Shown: positions 52,459-61,818 of the stretch, piece by piece
Position numbering within the stretch: position 1 is the first letter of the stretch
Layout of the letters: each line of letters starts with the position of its first letter
Assembly: GCF_900107935.1 (NCBI RefSeq)
Contig: NZ_FNVG01000005.1
Location: 186,001-250,000 of the forward strand
Reading direction: 5' to 3'
Length of the DNA: 64,000 nucleotides
Source of the DNA: Vibrio hangzhouensis
GTDB taxonomy: Bacteria > Pseudomonadota > Gammaproteobacteria > Enterobacterales > Vibrionaceae
Notes under the pieces: generated by a model
Seen by the model: the letters and a program-made list of their open reading frames with translations, nothing else
Told to the model about the DNA's origin: nothing
Databases searched by the model: none
Made by a program: the position numbers and the translations under genes

Positions 52459-53111
52459 AAGTAGTAAAATTAGCCCTATTAGGACTGGCGGCGAGTACCT
52501 TTACGTTGCCAGCGATCGCTCAAGAATACATGTTCACTTATTCCAAACTGTTCTCGCAGATGAAGAACAATGTAAAAGAAGGCCATGAGGATGTGAAAGT
52601 CGGCTTCTTTTTCGTAGATGCTGACACAAAATCACTGTGTAATATCGAAAAAGCATGGATGGAAAAAGAGGAACATTACGAAGAGCTTCAATCCAGTGAA
52701 GCTAATGAGCTTAAGGTTCCTCTCGACAACAATTTAAGACAAGCTAACCCCCTTGTTTTTGTTCACACACCGAAAGATCGCCGTTGTGACTTCTCTATGG
52801 TTGTCATGACCAAGAAACCGTTATCAGGCAAAGTCAGCTATCAACAAATCGAATCGCTGCTGCCTCAAATGCAGACGATGCTGGAAGATCTAGGCGGCAT
52901 GTTCGCCAGTTGGTTTACACCAGACGTTGAAGGTATTACCCTGGAATTTTCCGAAACTATTACTGACCCGGTACGCTTTTCAAACGGGAACCGTGCTGAT
53001 GTCATTAATGGCAAAGCCCAGATCATACTGAGCGAGATCGGAGAGGGCGGTTATATTGAGTTGCCAGCAAAGACAGTAAGAGTGTTACCGTACTTGCCAG
53101 CTGCGAAATAA
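52455..53111 (+). CDS. DUF2987 periplasmic protein
   Basis: 218 residues. Signal peptide MKVVKLALLGLAASTFTLPA with cleavage after IAQ or AIA, then EYMFTYSKLFSQMKNN, the DUF2987 start. The mature protein is about 195 residues and soluble, with two cysteines (SLCNIEK, RRCDFS) that may form a disulfide. Function unknown; the operon places it with a peptidoglycan hydrolase and a membrane protein. ATGA overlap with the upstream stop. A good terminator follows. Confidence 0.82.
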   Translation: MKVVKLALLGLAASTFTLPAIAQEYMFTYSKLFSQMKNNVKEGHEDVKVGFFFVDADTKSLCNIEKAWMEKEEHYEELQSSEANELKVPLDNNLRQANPLVFVHTPKDRRCDFSMVVMTKKPLSGKVSYQQIESLLPQMQTMLEDLGGMFASWFTPDVEGITLEFSETITDPVRFSNGNRADVINGKAQIILSEIGEGGYIELPAKTVRVLPYLPAAK

Positions 53112-53140
53112 AACAGTCCAACCGCACGCACCGCTACAAG

Positions 53141-53166
53141 GCACCTGACTGTCAGGTGCTTTTTTA
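53141..53166 (+). terminator. Terminator of the DUF2987 operon
   Basis: Stem GCACCTGA / TCAGGTGC with a CTG loop and six T residues, 30 bp past the DUF2987 stop. Confidence 0.9.
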
Positions 53167-53341
53167 TTGTGTTTAGAAACTGAGTATTGGTTACCCGTTC
53201 AAAATTGATGTGAAGCGTAATGTGAGCGTCTAAGTAATACAACCATTTAATCTTGTGCAAAAAGCCCGTATAATCCACGCCCCAGATAAATCCAGATAGG
53301 AAATCCTGTCGTCGACGTGTTCGGCAATGTGAGAGCCCGCA

Positions 53342-54235
53342 ATGAACCAAACAGATACTAGAAAAGAAACCCTTGAATTCAACAAACTTCAAAAGCGTTT
53401 AAGAAGAAATGTTGGAAATGCCATTATTGACTACAACATGATCGAAGAAAATGACGTCGTCATGGCGTGTATTAGTGGTGGTAAGGATTCATTCGCGATG
53501 CTTGATATCCTGCTGAACCTGCAAAAAGCCGCACCAATTAAGTTTGAAGTCGTTGCCGTCAACCTGGATCAGAAACAACCAGGATTCCCGGAGCACATTC
53601 TTCCTGAATACTTTGAAACGCTAAATATTCCTTATTACATCGTTGATAAAGATACTTATTCAGTCGTTAAAGAGAAGATTCCGGAAGGTAAAACAACTTG
53701 CGGTTTGTGCTCTCGCTTGCGCCGAGGAACCTTGTATTCTTTCGCTGAAAAAATCGGTGCAACAAAAATTGCCCTTGGCCACCATCTGGATGATATCGTT
53801 GAAACTATGTTCCTGAACATGTTCCACGGTTCTCGCTTAAAGGCTATGCCACCGAAATTACGCTCAGACGATGGCCGTAACGTTGTCATTCGTCCTTTGA
53901 CGTACTGTAGAGAAAAAGATCTGATTAAATACGCTGAGCACAAAGAGTTCCCGATCATTCCATGTAACCTTTGTGGTTCTCAGGAAAATCTGCAACGTCA
54001 GGCAATCAAGGCAATGCTCATCGATTGGGATAAGAAAACACCGGGCCGAGTAGAAAGTATTTTCAAGTCGATTCAAAATGTGAGCCCTAGTCAGCTGGCA
54101 GACAGAGAGCTATTTGATTTCGTTAATCTGCCACTTGCACGTGAAGGCGAGCGTGAAGAGTATGAGTTTAGTGAAGCCATTGTGTCGTCGACCAATATTG
54201 ACGAGTCTATGTTTATAGATGTCACCAATATCTAA
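53342..54235 (+). CDS. ttcA: tRNA 2-thiocytidine synthetase TtcA
   Basis: 297 residues. PP-loop SGGKDS at 45-50, and cysteine pairs Cys120/Cys123 (CGLC) and Cys208 with Cys211 (CNLC) that, with others, hold the iron-sulfur cluster. TtcA adenylates and thiolates C32 of certain tRNAs with sulfur from IscS. Family length about 311 in E. coli. Monocistronic between two terminators. Confidence 0.96.
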   Translation: MNQTDTRKETLEFNKLQKRLRRNVGNAIIDYNMIEENDVVMACISGGKDSFAMLDILLNLQKAAPIKFEVVAVNLDQKQPGFPEHILPEYFETLNIPYYIVDKDTYSVVKEKIPEGKTTCGLCSRLRRGTLYSFAEKIGATKIALGHHLDDIVETMFLNMFHGSRLKAMPPKLRSDDGRNVVIRPLTYCREKDLIKYAEHKEFPIIPCNLCGSQENLQRQAIKAMLIDWDKKTPGRVESIFKSIQNVSPSQLADRELFDFVNLPLAREGEREEYEFSEAIVSSTNIDESMFIDVTNI

Positions 54236-54259
54236 GTAACATAAACAACAGAACAAAAC

Positions 54260-54286
54260 AAAAGCCCCTCAACACGAGGGGCTTTT
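54260..54286. terminator. Bidirectional terminator between ttcA and uspE
   Basis: 11-bp stem AAAAGCCCCTC / GAGGGGCTTTT with an AACAC loop. A run of A residues to its left and T residues to its right allow use by both convergent genes. Confidence 0.9.
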
Positions 54287-54289
54287 TGA

Positions 54290-55234
54290 CTATTCCTGGT
54301 TAGGGTCTAGTGGGCTAATATAGCCTTCTGGTTTCAAGGCCATGACGTCACAGTTAATTTTATCAATGACATGTTCGGCGGTATTACCGATAAATACTGC
54401 GGATAATCCGGTACGTCCTGTTGTTCCTAAGATCACCATTCCAACATCAAGTTCGCGAACGACTTCCGGAATAATGTCCTCTGGTAAACCCTGCTCAACA
54501 ATGGTATGCGCTTCATCATAACCGTGTTTTTGCCTCAACGCCTTCATTGCCGTTAAGTGGTGGCCCCGTACTGCGTCTGTATATGTCGCAGGGTCAAATT
54601 CTGGCAATTCGATCGTGATATTAGCGGGTGTAACAGGGTAGGCGTTGACCAGATAACCCGTAGCTCCGAGACGGTCAGTTAAGCTGTCTAACTGTTTAAC
54701 CATACAATCGTTAAGATCGATATGGGTCGGGTTTTCTGAACCCACGTGTACTGATGCGATAATATTGGCATGTTCCGGCCATTCCGCATTCTTAACAAGG
54801 AGTACGGGTACGGGACATTTGCGCAGTAAATGCCAGTCCGTTGGTGTGAAAATTACGGACTCCAGAATATCGTGTTTTCGAGTCGCCTTAATAACGATAT
54901 CGTGATGGCCTCCAAACACCTCATCTATGATCGCTACGTATGGGCGATTGTGCCAAACCACCTTCACGTCGAAATCAAAGCTGTCATCAATCATTGGGTT
55001 CGCGACATTTCTCATCCATTCTTCACGCTGTTGAATTACACCACGTCGCATAGCGTCGCGTTCTTCATGGGAAAGCATTGAAGTCATGTCATAGGAAAAG
55101 TCATAGATAGATAAGAAGAACGAAATGTGGCTTCTGGATTTACTCTTCTTAGCAAGTTGAACCGCACGAGCAAGGGCAGGTTGCTCATCGCTATTGAGGT
55201 TGGCAACAACGAGGATTTTACTGTAGATGCTCAT
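54290..55234 (-). CDS. uspE: Universal stress protein UspE
   Basis: 314 residues in two tandem Usp domains (about 1-150 and 155-305). Each has the Rossmann-like core; the second ends in the ATP-loop-like GTTGRTGLSAVFIGNTAEHV. Length and neighbourhood (next to fnr, as in E. coli) support UspE, a protein linked to motility, aggregation and stress survival. Cytoplasmic. 160 bp separate it from fnr and contain a hairpin that should end fnr transcripts, so it is probably transcribed on its own. Confidence 0.92.
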   Translation of the reverse strand: MSIYSKILVVANLNSDEQPALARAVQLAKKSKSRSHISFFLSIYDFSYDMTSMLSHEERDAMRRGVIQQREEWMRNVANPMIDDSFDFDVKVVWHNRPYVAIIDEVFGGHHDIVIKATRKHDILESVIFTPTDWHLLRKCPVPVLLVKNAEWPEHANIIASVHVGSENPTHIDLNDCMVKQLDSLTDRLGATGYLVNAYPVTPANITIELPEFDPATYTDAVRGHHLTAMKALRQKHGYDEAHTIVEQGLPEDIIPEVVRELDVGMVILGTTGRTGLSAVFIGNTAEHVIDKINCDVMALKPEGYISPLDPNQE

Positions 55235-55331
55235 AGATACTCCCTACCTATTTGGGCTATTACCTATAACTAACTCTAGCGCAAATCTATGAATCTTTTT
55301 AGAAAAATCGAAGGGAAGGAAGGTAGAAATT

Positions 55332-55359
55332 TGAAGTGGCTCATTATAGAGCCACTTCA
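55332..55359 (-). terminator. Terminator of fnr
   Basis: 11-bp stem TGAAGTGGCTC / GAGCCACTTCA with an ATTATA loop, 35 bp past the fnr stop; on the minus strand it is followed by AAATTTCT, a weak tract. Confidence 0.72.
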
Positions 55360-55394
55360 GGAAAGGATTATGAAACTTATTTAATTACGAGGAG

Positions 55395-56141
55395 TTACTC
55401 TTTCGAAACGCCCGCCATTTCCATCAGTGCATCATGATCGATGATGGTAATGTATTTGCCTTTCACACTAAGCACTTCAGACTTTTGGAAACGACCCAAT
55501 AATCGGCTGATTGTTTCTACTGTCAAACCCAGATAGTTACCGATGTCTCCACGTGTCATAGTAAGACGGAATTCGCGTGGGCTAAATCCGCGTTGAGAAA
55601 AACGTGTCGACAGGTTGTAAAGGAAAGCCGCCAAACGTTCTTCAGCATTCTTCTTAGATAACAGAAGAATCATTTCTTGGTCGCCTTTGATCTCATTAGA
55701 CATCAAACGCATGATCTGTTGACGCAATTTCGGCATTTTACCTGAAAGGTCGTCAAGAATTTCGTATGGGATTTCACAAACCATCGAGGTTTCGAGCGCT
55801 TGAGCAAAGCTAGGATGTTCGTCTCCGGTTATCGCATCAAAGCCAACGAGGTCACCAGCTAGGTGGAACGCTGTGATTTGTTCGTCACCTTGCTCAGTAA
55901 TGGTGTAGCTTTTAATCGTACCAGAACGAATAGCGTAGAGTGATTTTAGCTCGTCACCGGCTTTAAATAACTCTTGGCCTTTCTGGATTGGCTTCTTACG
56001 TTCAATGATCTGGTCTAACTGATCGAGCTCAGACTCATTTAACGTAAAGGGAATGCAAAGCTGACTAATACTACAATCTTGGCAATGAATAGCGCATCCG
56101 CCTGACTGAATACGTTTTGCTGCAGGTTTTTCAGAAATCAT
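55395..56141 (-). CDS. fnr: Anaerobic regulator FNR
   Basis: 248 residues with the same key positions as E. coli FNR: iron-sulfur ligands Cys20, Cys23, Cys29 and Cys122 (and an extra Cys16), a cyclic-nucleotide-binding-like sensor domain, a dimer helix, and a C-terminal helix-turn-helix whose recognition helix has Glu209, Ser212 and Arg213 (VETISR). These residues read TTGATN4ATCAA. It switches on anaerobic respiration genes when oxygen is low. A perfect FNR box sits 17 bp before its start, so it probably represses itself. Neighbours are uspE and the cbb3 oxidase genes, which FNR proteins often control. Confidence 0.97.
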   Translation of the reverse strand: MISEKPAAKRIQSGGCAIHCQDCSISQLCIPFTLNESELDQLDQIIERKKPIQKGQELFKAGDELKSLYAIRSGTIKSYTITEQGDEQITAFHLAGDLVGFDAITGDEHPSFAQALETSMVCEIPYEILDDLSGKMPKLRQQIMRLMSNEIKGDQEMILLLSKKNAEERLAAFLYNLSTRFSQRGFSPREFRLTMTRGDIGNYLGLTVETISRLLGRFQKSEVLSVKGKYITIIDHDALMEMAGVSKE

Positions 56142-56157
56142 AACAACCTTTCACTAT

Positions 56158-56171
56158 TTGATGTACATCAA
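56158..56171. promoter_or_regulatory. Perfect FNR box at the fnr promoter
   Basis: TTGAT-GTAC-ATCAA, an exact FNR palindrome, ending 17 bp before the fnr start codon. That position is too close for activation and fits negative autoregulation. Confidence 0.88.
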
Positions 56172-56232
56172 TATTTTATCACTCATTACCCCTTAAGGGT
56201 AGCTAAAAAATCAATGATAAAACAATCATCTA

Positions 56233-56907
56233 TTAGTTTGCGTTAAAAATCATCACCGACTCGTAACCTGTATAAAGACCATAAACAAGTATTGAAACCG
56301 CTGCGATGTTACGAAATATTAAGGAATTTTGCAGTTTTTTTAACTTCGTTGCACTGGTGCCTACCACCAACATCGCTGGCAGTGTACCTAGCCCAAAAGC
56401 AAGCATCGTCGCAGCGCCTCCCAGGGCACTACCAGATACTGCAGCCCAGGTTAATATCGAATAAACCAGACCGCATGGAAGCCAGCCCCACAAGAAGCCA
56501 AATGGAATGGCATAGCCGCTGTGCTTTATCGGGAGTAATTGATTTGCGAAAGGCGATATCCGCTTCCATAGCGACTGTCCCAATTTCTCTACGACTAATA
56601 AACCGTTCCACCAACGACCGACATAAAAGGCGAGAAGTATCATAAATACGGAAGCTACGATTCTGACTATAGCAAGTGCATGATTAAACTGAGAAAGTGA
56701 TGCAATCCCTGCAATCGTTCCACCTACCACACTACCTATCATTGCATAACTGATCAAACGACCAAGATTGTAATTAATGATAAGTGCGGTAGGGGTCTTA
56801 TTCGATTGTCCAATGGAAAGCAGAGAGGCGATGCCCCCACACATCCCCATGCAGTGGCCAGCACCTAAAAGACCGATTGTAAATGCGCCAACAAGATCAA
56901 GCGTCAC
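56233..56907 (-). CDS. TauE/SafE-like membrane protein of the cbb3 assembly cluster
   Basis: Start at a GTG at 56907 overlapping the ccoS end by 11 bp; the longer frame to 57054 reads across ccoS and is not credible. 224 residues, about six membrane segments, beginning VGAFTIGLLGAGHCMGMCGG with paired Cys and Met residues, then GFLWGWLPCGLVYSILTWAA. Proteins of this type annotated as sulfite exporter TauE/SafE lie next to ccoS in many gammaproteobacteria; the HCMGMC motif suggests copper handling rather than sulfite export. Last gene of the ccoHIS unit. Confidence 0.85.
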   Translation of the reverse strand: MTLDLVGAFTIGLLGAGHCMGMCGGIASLLSIGQSNKTPTALIINYNLGRLISYAMIGSVVGGTIAGIASLSQFNHALAIVRIVASVFMILLAFYVGRWWNGLLVVEKLGQSLWKRISPFANQLLPIKHSGYAIPFGFLWGWLPCGLVYSILTWAAVSGSALGGAATMLAFGLGTLPAMLVVGTSATKLKKLQNSLIFRNIAAVSILVYGLYTGYESVMIFNAN

Positions 56908-57082
56908 TCTTTTTGTCCTTGTCTGAACTTGAAGTGGTGTCGACATCTTCATCGAACAAAATGTTGTGTCCCTGGCGTTCCAAATCTTCAAATTGCTCGC
57001 TTTTGACCGCCCAAAGGAAAATGCCAACCGCAACACAAACAAGTACGATCGCAATTGGAATCAATATATAGATACTTTCCAT
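56897..57082 (-). CDS. ccoS: cbb3 oxidase maturation protein CcoS
   Basis: 61 residues: one N-terminal membrane helix (ESIYILIPIAIVLVCVAVGIFLWAV) followed by a short cytoplasmic tail containing FEDLERQGHNILFDED, the CcoS signature. Needed for cofactor insertion into CcoN. It starts one base after the ccoI stop. Confidence 0.93.
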   Translation of the reverse strand: MESIYILIPIAIVLVCVAVGIFLWAVKSEQFEDLERQGHNILFDEDVDTTSSSDKDKKSDA

Positions 57083-57083
57083 A

Positions 57084-59453
57084 TTACTTACCTTCTTCTT
57101 TTAGCAAGCGCAAAGAATTGGATACGACGATGATCGAGCTTGCTGACATTCCCACGACGGCAATGTAGGGAGCAACAAGTCCCGCTACTGCCAGAGGTAG
57201 AATCAGGAGATTATACCCCAAAGACCACGCCAGATTCTCACGAATGATCTTTCTCGTTCTCAGAGCCAATTCCCTTGCAATAAGCAGTTTATCAAGACGG
57301 TCTCCAAGCAGTACTAAATCGGCTGACGCTTTAGCAACGTCTGTCCCACCGCCCATTGCGACCGAGAGGTGAGCCCCGGCCAAAGTCGGTGCATCATTAA
57401 TACCATCGCCAATCATCATTGAGATGTCGCCCTTATCAAGTGACTTGAGGTAACTCAGTTTATCACTCGGTGATGCACTCGATACAATATCATCGATACC
57501 CACTTCTTTTGCTACAGGTCTGGCGTTAGCTTCAGTGTCGCCGGTAAGCAATGTTGTTTTTATTCCGGCCAATCTCATGTTTCGGATGAACTCTGCCGCT
57601 TCTTTGCGAATAGGATCCTGATACTCAAACGTTGCAACATGCTGTCCATCAATAGACATATATACGCTGTTTCTAGCATCATCAGCCTTATTTAATACAA
57701 ACAGAGCATTACCTATACGGATTTCAGCACCATCCAAGAGTCCTTTAAGACCAGAGCCGATTACGTTCTCGACCTCATTGACTTCGACTGCACAATCGTG
57801 AAACGGTTTAAATGCCCGAGCAATAGGGTGGTTAGCATGACTTTCTAGCGCAGCTGCGATTTTCAGGGCCTCAGCCTCGTTTAGCTCACCAAACAGGAGA
57901 GTTTTAGAGAGCTCGATATCTCCATGTGTGAGCGTACCTGTCTTGTCGACGACCAAATGGTTAACCTTACAAAGCGTCTCAAACACATGACCTCGCCTGG
58001 AAAGGATCCCCAGCGTACCCATCCGGGAACTGGAACAGGTGATGGCTGTTGGAGTTGCTAATGACAAAGCACAAGGGCAGGTTGCTACCAGAACAGACAG
58101 CATGATCCAAAAGGCATCATCGGGTTTGCTTTGATGCCAGAAGAACCAGGTACCTGCGGCAATAATCAAGATGACGGCAACAAAGTAACGAGCGACAACA
58201 TCAGCAATTTCGGCGATTTTGGGCTTACTCAGTTGAGCCTCATCTTGCAGACGGACAATACTTGAGATCATTGAATCTGCTTTTGTAGATCGTACTTCTA
58301 AGTTAAACGCTTCGTCACCGTTGAGCGTGCCGGCATAAACGTAGTCATCTTTGTTTTTAACAACTGGCAAAGACTCACCCGTCAACATTGATTCATCGAT
58401 GTGAATACGACCATCGAGTACCATACCGTCTGCAGGAATGTGCTCGCCCGGTAACACTTTAATTTGATCACCAATTTTCAGCGATTTCACTGGCACCTGG
58501 TCGCCGTTCAGTTTATTGGCGATAGCGGGGATCAGTTTAAGCAAGTTTCCACTTGCTGCCGCAGCCTTACGTCTAGCTCTCATTTCAAGATATCGACCGA
58601 CCAATAAAAAGAAGGTAAACATTGAAATTGATTCGAAGAAAACTTCACCTTTTTCAGCCACAGTGGCAACCAAACTTGCCACGTAAGCGAGAATGAGCGC
58701 GATGGAGACAGGAACATCCATCCCTAAGGTTCGACCTTTAATACTTCTCCAGGCATTGATATAGAAAGGCAGGGCAGAATACAAGAGAACCGGTGTTGCG
58801 AATATCAAACTTACCCATCGGAAGTAGTTTTTGAATTCGGGCTCTAAATCACCAAACACCTCTAAATATAACGCCACCGCGAGCATCATGACCTGCATGG
58901 TAGCAAGGCCTGCAATACCAAGACGATACAAATACTGTTTCATCGTGGCATGGTAGGCGGCTTCTTGTCTATCAGCTTCGAAAGGCGCCGCTTTGTATCC
59001 TAAAGAGTGAACTGAAGCGAGCAACTTACTCAGTTGTGTCTTTGTACTATCCCACTGGAGCAATGCACGGTTTGTTGTGGTGTTTACTCGAATAGACAAC
59101 ACGCCGGGCTCGACCGCCATGCGTTTTTCAATCAGCCAGGCACAGGCAGCACAGGATACGCCCTCTAGTGACAGTGTAACTTCTTTTGTGTCCTCGGAGT
59201 TTCTGACAAACTCAGCCTGGACATCCTCATTGTCATAGTGGATAAGAGAGCGTAATTGTTCGGGAACGAGATCAGCCTTTTCCGCCGGAGCGGTACGATA
59301 TTGATAGTAGGAGACTAATCCACTATCTACGATGGTTTGAGCCACACTTTCGCAACCGGGACAACACATGTCCCGTTGCTCACCTAATATATCTACGCTG
59401 AAGTTCGTGTCGGCTGGTACATCTTCACCGCAGTGATAACACGTCTTACACAT
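57084..59453 (-). CDS. ccoI: Copper-exporting P-type ATPase CcoI (FixI)
   Basis: 789 residues. N-terminal cysteine-rich segment (MCKTCYHCGE then CCPGC), a heavy-metal-associated domain with Cys101 and Cys104 (CAAC), eight membrane helices with the transport motif CPC near residue 460, the TGES loop, the phosphorylation motif DKTGT near 502, HP-motif region SHANHPIAR and GDGINDAP. This is the copper ATPase that loads copper for cbb3 oxidase assembly. 3 bp after ccoH; part of ccoHIS. Confidence 0.96.
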   Translation of the reverse strand: MCKTCYHCGEDVPADTNFSVDILGEQRDMCCPGCESVAQTIVDSGLVSYYQYRTAPAEKADLVPEQLRSLIHYDNEDVQAEFVRNSEDTKEVTLSLEGVSCAACAWLIEKRMAVEPGVLSIRVNTTTNRALLQWDSTKTQLSKLLASVHSLGYKAAPFEADRQEAAYHATMKQYLYRLGIAGLATMQVMMLAVALYLEVFGDLEPEFKNYFRWVSLIFATPVLLYSALPFYINAWRSIKGRTLGMDVPVSIALILAYVASLVATVAEKGEVFFESISMFTFFLLVGRYLEMRARRKAAAASGNLLKLIPAIANKLNGDQVPVKSLKIGDQIKVLPGEHIPADGMVLDGRIHIDESMLTGESLPVVKNKDDYVYAGTLNGDEAFNLEVRSTKADSMISSIVRLQDEAQLSKPKIAEIADVVARYFVAVILIIAAGTWFFWHQSKPDDAFWIMLSVLVATCPCALSLATPTAITCSSSRMGTLGILSRRGHVFETLCKVNHLVVDKTGTLTHGDIELSKTLLFGELNEAEALKIAAALESHANHPIARAFKPFHDCAVEVNEVENVIGSGLKGLLDGAEIRIGNALFVLNKADDARNSVYMSIDGQHVATFEYQDPIRKEAAEFIRNMRLAGIKTTLLTGDTEANARPVAKEVGIDDIVSSASPSDKLSYLKSLDKGDISMMIGDGINDAPTLAGAHLSVAMGGGTDVAKASADLVLLGDRLDKLLIARELALRTRKIIRENLAWSLGYNLLILPLAVAGLVAPYIAVVGMSASSIIVVSNSLRLLKEEGK

Positions 59454-59456
59454 AAT

Positions 59457-59936
59457 CTAATCTAACAATACTACATCGGTTTCTGTGGGGAATGTCACTC
59501 GTCCTTGTACCATCCAGGCTTGGTCGTGTGGCTGAAGTTCGACAAACCAAGGACCTTGGACGTCATGGTCAAGAACCAATCGGTACGTACCTTGTGCGTC
59601 TGCAGTCAGTAGCTTTTCGAAATCCTGATCCGGCAGTGTACGATGGGTAAACGTAGCAGTGAGAGCAGGGAAGTGAGGCAATTGACCTTTTTCTAATTTA
59701 ATAAAGATAGTATTACCTGAAGATGAAACGGCGGCATTCAGTTTCAGCTCTCTGGCGACGTTAATCTTGGTTAAATCAACGTTAATTCCTTTTCCTTTTT
59801 TATAGTAATCCTCGGCCACCAGATTCACCTGGTTGTCCATTAAAAGTGAAATTCTATACACCGTACCAATAACAACAGTGAGTGGCAACGCGATTAGAAA
59901 CCACGGCCAGAATTGTTTATACCAAGGCTTTACCAT
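59457..59936 (-). CDS. ccoH: cbb3 oxidase assembly protein CcoH (FixH)
   Basis: 159 residues: one N-terminal membrane helix (PWFLIALPLTVVIGTVYRISL), then the FixH periplasmic domain (NLVAEDYYKKGKGINVDLTKI, and later GPWFVELQPHDQAWMVQGRV). It is needed for assembly of the oxidase. It follows ccoP by 89 bp, with a hairpin between. Confidence 0.9.
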   Translation of the reverse strand: MVKPWYKQFWPWFLIALPLTVVIGTVYRISLLMDNQVNLVAEDYYKKGKGINVDLTKINVARELKLNAAVSSSGNTIFIKLEKGQLPHFPALTATFTHRTLPDQDFEKLLTADAQGTYRLVLDHDVQGPWFVELQPHDQAWMVQGRVTFPTETDVVLLD

Positions 59937-59982
59937 AAAAAAGTTCTCAACAGCTGACTAAGAAAGAAATTATAATTTATAT

Positions 59983-60010
59983 AGAAAAGACAGCCCCTTA
60001 CAAGGGGCTG
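59983..60010 (-). terminator. Hairpin between ccoP and ccoH
   Basis: Stem CAGCCCCTT / AAGGGGCTG (59991-60010) with an AC loop; on the minus strand it is followed by TCTTTTC. It probably ends or reduces transcription of ccoNOQP into the assembly genes. Confidence 0.78.
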
Positions 60011-60025
60011 TTATTGAAATGTTAC

Positions 60026-61003
60026 TTATTTCTCGGAATTGCTCAGGCTCCAAACGTACGCTGAAACCAGCTGCACTTTTTCTTCGCCTAGAATGTCCTT
60101 CCACGCTGGCATGACACCAGAACGACCGTTCATAACAGTCTCTGTAACTTCTGCACGAGAATCGCCGAATAACCAGTTCTGGTCAGTCAGGTCTGGTGCA
60201 CCCACTGCTGGGTTACCTTTACCATCTGTACCGTGACACGCTGCACACACAACAAAGCGAGCTTTACCTGCTTCCGCTTCACGTGCATTCACTTTACGAC
60301 CAGAAAGGCTTAGTGTGTAGCTCACGACTTCACGTACGCCATCTTCGCCTAAAGCATCTTTCCACGCAGGCATCTGACCAATACGGCCATCCATTATCGT
60401 TGTCACGATCGCTTCAGGCTCACCACCATACAACCAAGCGTCGTCAGTCAGGTTAGGGAAGCCTTTTTGACCGCGAGCATCCGAACCGTGACATTGAGAA
60501 CAGTTTTGTAGGAATAGTCGTTGACCTACTTTAATTGCCTCACTGTCAGCAGCGATCTCCGGAATAGGGCGCAGACCACTACCATCAGCATTCTTAGCCA
60601 GACGGTTGAACGCCTCACCAAAATACGTCTCAGCATCATCCAACTCTTTTGCATATTGCACTAACGATTTACTACTTTGTGCTGCAGCAATTGAAGCTTT
60701 TGATTCTTCAACAGAACGAACGGTTTGGTCAGAACTTTGCCAGCCTAAAAAGCCTTTAAAGTTACCCAGTCCTGGGTACATTGCAAGGTAGATGGCAGCA
60801 AAAATAAATGTGCCGACAAACAAGTATGTCCACCACTTAGGTAGCGGGTTGTTCAGTTCACGAATACCATCGTATTCATGTCCCATGTCAGCGCCGTCCT
60901 CGACACCCATTTTGTCGCGAACACACCAATATAGGATCGCTGCACAACCAACCAACGTACCGACTGTGATGACAATAATCCATAGACTCCAGAATGTAGT
61001 CAT
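60026..61003 (-). CDS. ccoP: cbb3 oxidase diheme subunit CcoP
   Basis: 325 residues. Two N-terminal membrane helices, then two cytochrome c domains with heme motifs CSQCH and CAACH, each followed by distal Met regions (IGQMPAW and GVMPAW). It delivers electrons to CcoO/CcoN. Its ATG overlaps the ccoQ stop (TAATG). Confidence 0.96.
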   Translation of the reverse strand: MTTFWSLWIIVITVGTLVGCAAILYWCVRDKMGVEDGADMGHEYDGIRELNNPLPKWWTYLFVGTFIFAAIYLAMYPGLGNFKGFLGWQSSDQTVRSVEESKASIAAAQSSKSLVQYAKELDDAETYFGEAFNRLAKNADGSGLRPIPEIAADSEAIKVGQRLFLQNCSQCHGSDARGQKGFPNLTDDAWLYGGEPEAIVTTIMDGRIGQMPAWKDALGEDGVREVVSYTLSLSGRKVNAREAEAGKARFVVCAACHGTDGKGNPAVGAPDLTDQNWLFGDSRAEVTETVMNGRSGVMPAWKDILGEEKVQLVSAYVWSLSNSEK

Positions 61004-61176
61004 TACTTAGTCACTCCTTTTTCTTCGGAGGAAGGTTTCTGTTCGTCTGCAAACACGAGATTTGCGTCTTCTTCGAATCGTGCTTTGCGACTTTTACCAA
61101 AAGCCCACCACACGATACCAATGAAGCTCGCGAACAAAACTATGGTCCAAATACTGTGAATAGTACCGATGTCCAT
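61003..61176 (-). CDS. ccoQ: cbb3 oxidase small subunit CcoQ
   Basis: 57 residues read from an ATG at 61176 preceded by AAGGAGGGACTT. One membrane helix (IHSIWTIVLFASFIGIVWW) followed by AFGKSRKARFEEDA, the CcoQ pattern. It stabilises the complex. It lies between ccoO (10 bp) and ccoP (one-base overlap). Confidence 0.93.
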   Translation of the reverse strand: MDIGTIHSIWTIVLFASFIGIVWWAFGKSRKARFEEDANLVFADEQKPSSEEKGVTK

Positions 61177-61186
61177 AAGTCCCTCC

Positions 61187-61807
61187 TTATTTCATCGCAT
61201 GGCCTAAAGATTGAAGATAAGCAATGATGGCGTCCATCTCTGTTTTACCTTCTACGTCTTTAGCCGCGTTTGCGATTTGCTCGTCCGTGTATGGAACACC
61301 AAATTGATTGCGGAAGATCTCAAGTTTCTTCTGCGTCAATTTACCATCCAGTACGTTTTCCTCTAGCCAAGGGAAACCTGGCATGTTTGATTCTGGAACC
61401 AACTCACGAGGATCGATCAGGTGAACACGGTGCCACTCGTCTGAGTAACGTCCACCAACACGAGCGAGATCTGGACCAGTACGCTTGGAACCCCATAGGA
61501 ATGGATGCTCCCAAACGCTTTCGCCAGCGACAGAGTAGTGACCATAGCGCTCAGTTTCAGAACGGAAAGGACGGATCATCTGGCTGTGACATACGTTACA
61601 ACCTTCACGGATATAAATATCACGACCTTCCATTTCTAGTGCACTGTAAGCACGTAGGTTTTTCACAGGCTCAGTAGTTTGCTTTTGGAAAATCAACGGC
61701 GTGATTTCTACCAAAGCACCTAAACTGATTGCGAATACGATCAAGATAGCCAGTAAGCCAACGTTACGTTCAACGACTTCATGGCGATTGTTAGAGTTTG
61801 AGCTCAT
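61187..61807 (-). CDS. ccoO: cbb3 oxidase monoheme subunit CcoO
   Basis: 206 residues: one N-terminal membrane helix and a cytochrome c domain with CNVCH, followed by [20 protein letters not shown] and [16 protein letters not shown], conserved in CcoO. 11 bp after ccoN. Electron transfer to the catalytic subunit. Confidence 0.97.
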   Translation of the reverse strand: MSSNSNNRHEVVERNVGLLAILIVFAISLGALVEITPLIFQKQTTEPVKNLRAYSALEMEGRDIYIREGCNVCHSQMIRPFRSETERYGHYSVAGESVWEHPFLWGSKRTGPDLARVGGRYSDEWHRVHLIDPRELVPESNMPGFPWLEENVLDGKLTQKKLEIFRNQFGVPYTDEQIANAAKDVEGKTEMDAIIAYLQSLGHAMK

Positions 61808-61818
61808 TTTTAATCTCC

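Noticed and set aside
56908..57054. N-terminal extension of the TauE/SafE-like gene
   Set aside because: It overlaps nearly all of ccoS in another frame; the GTG at 56907 fits the family start.
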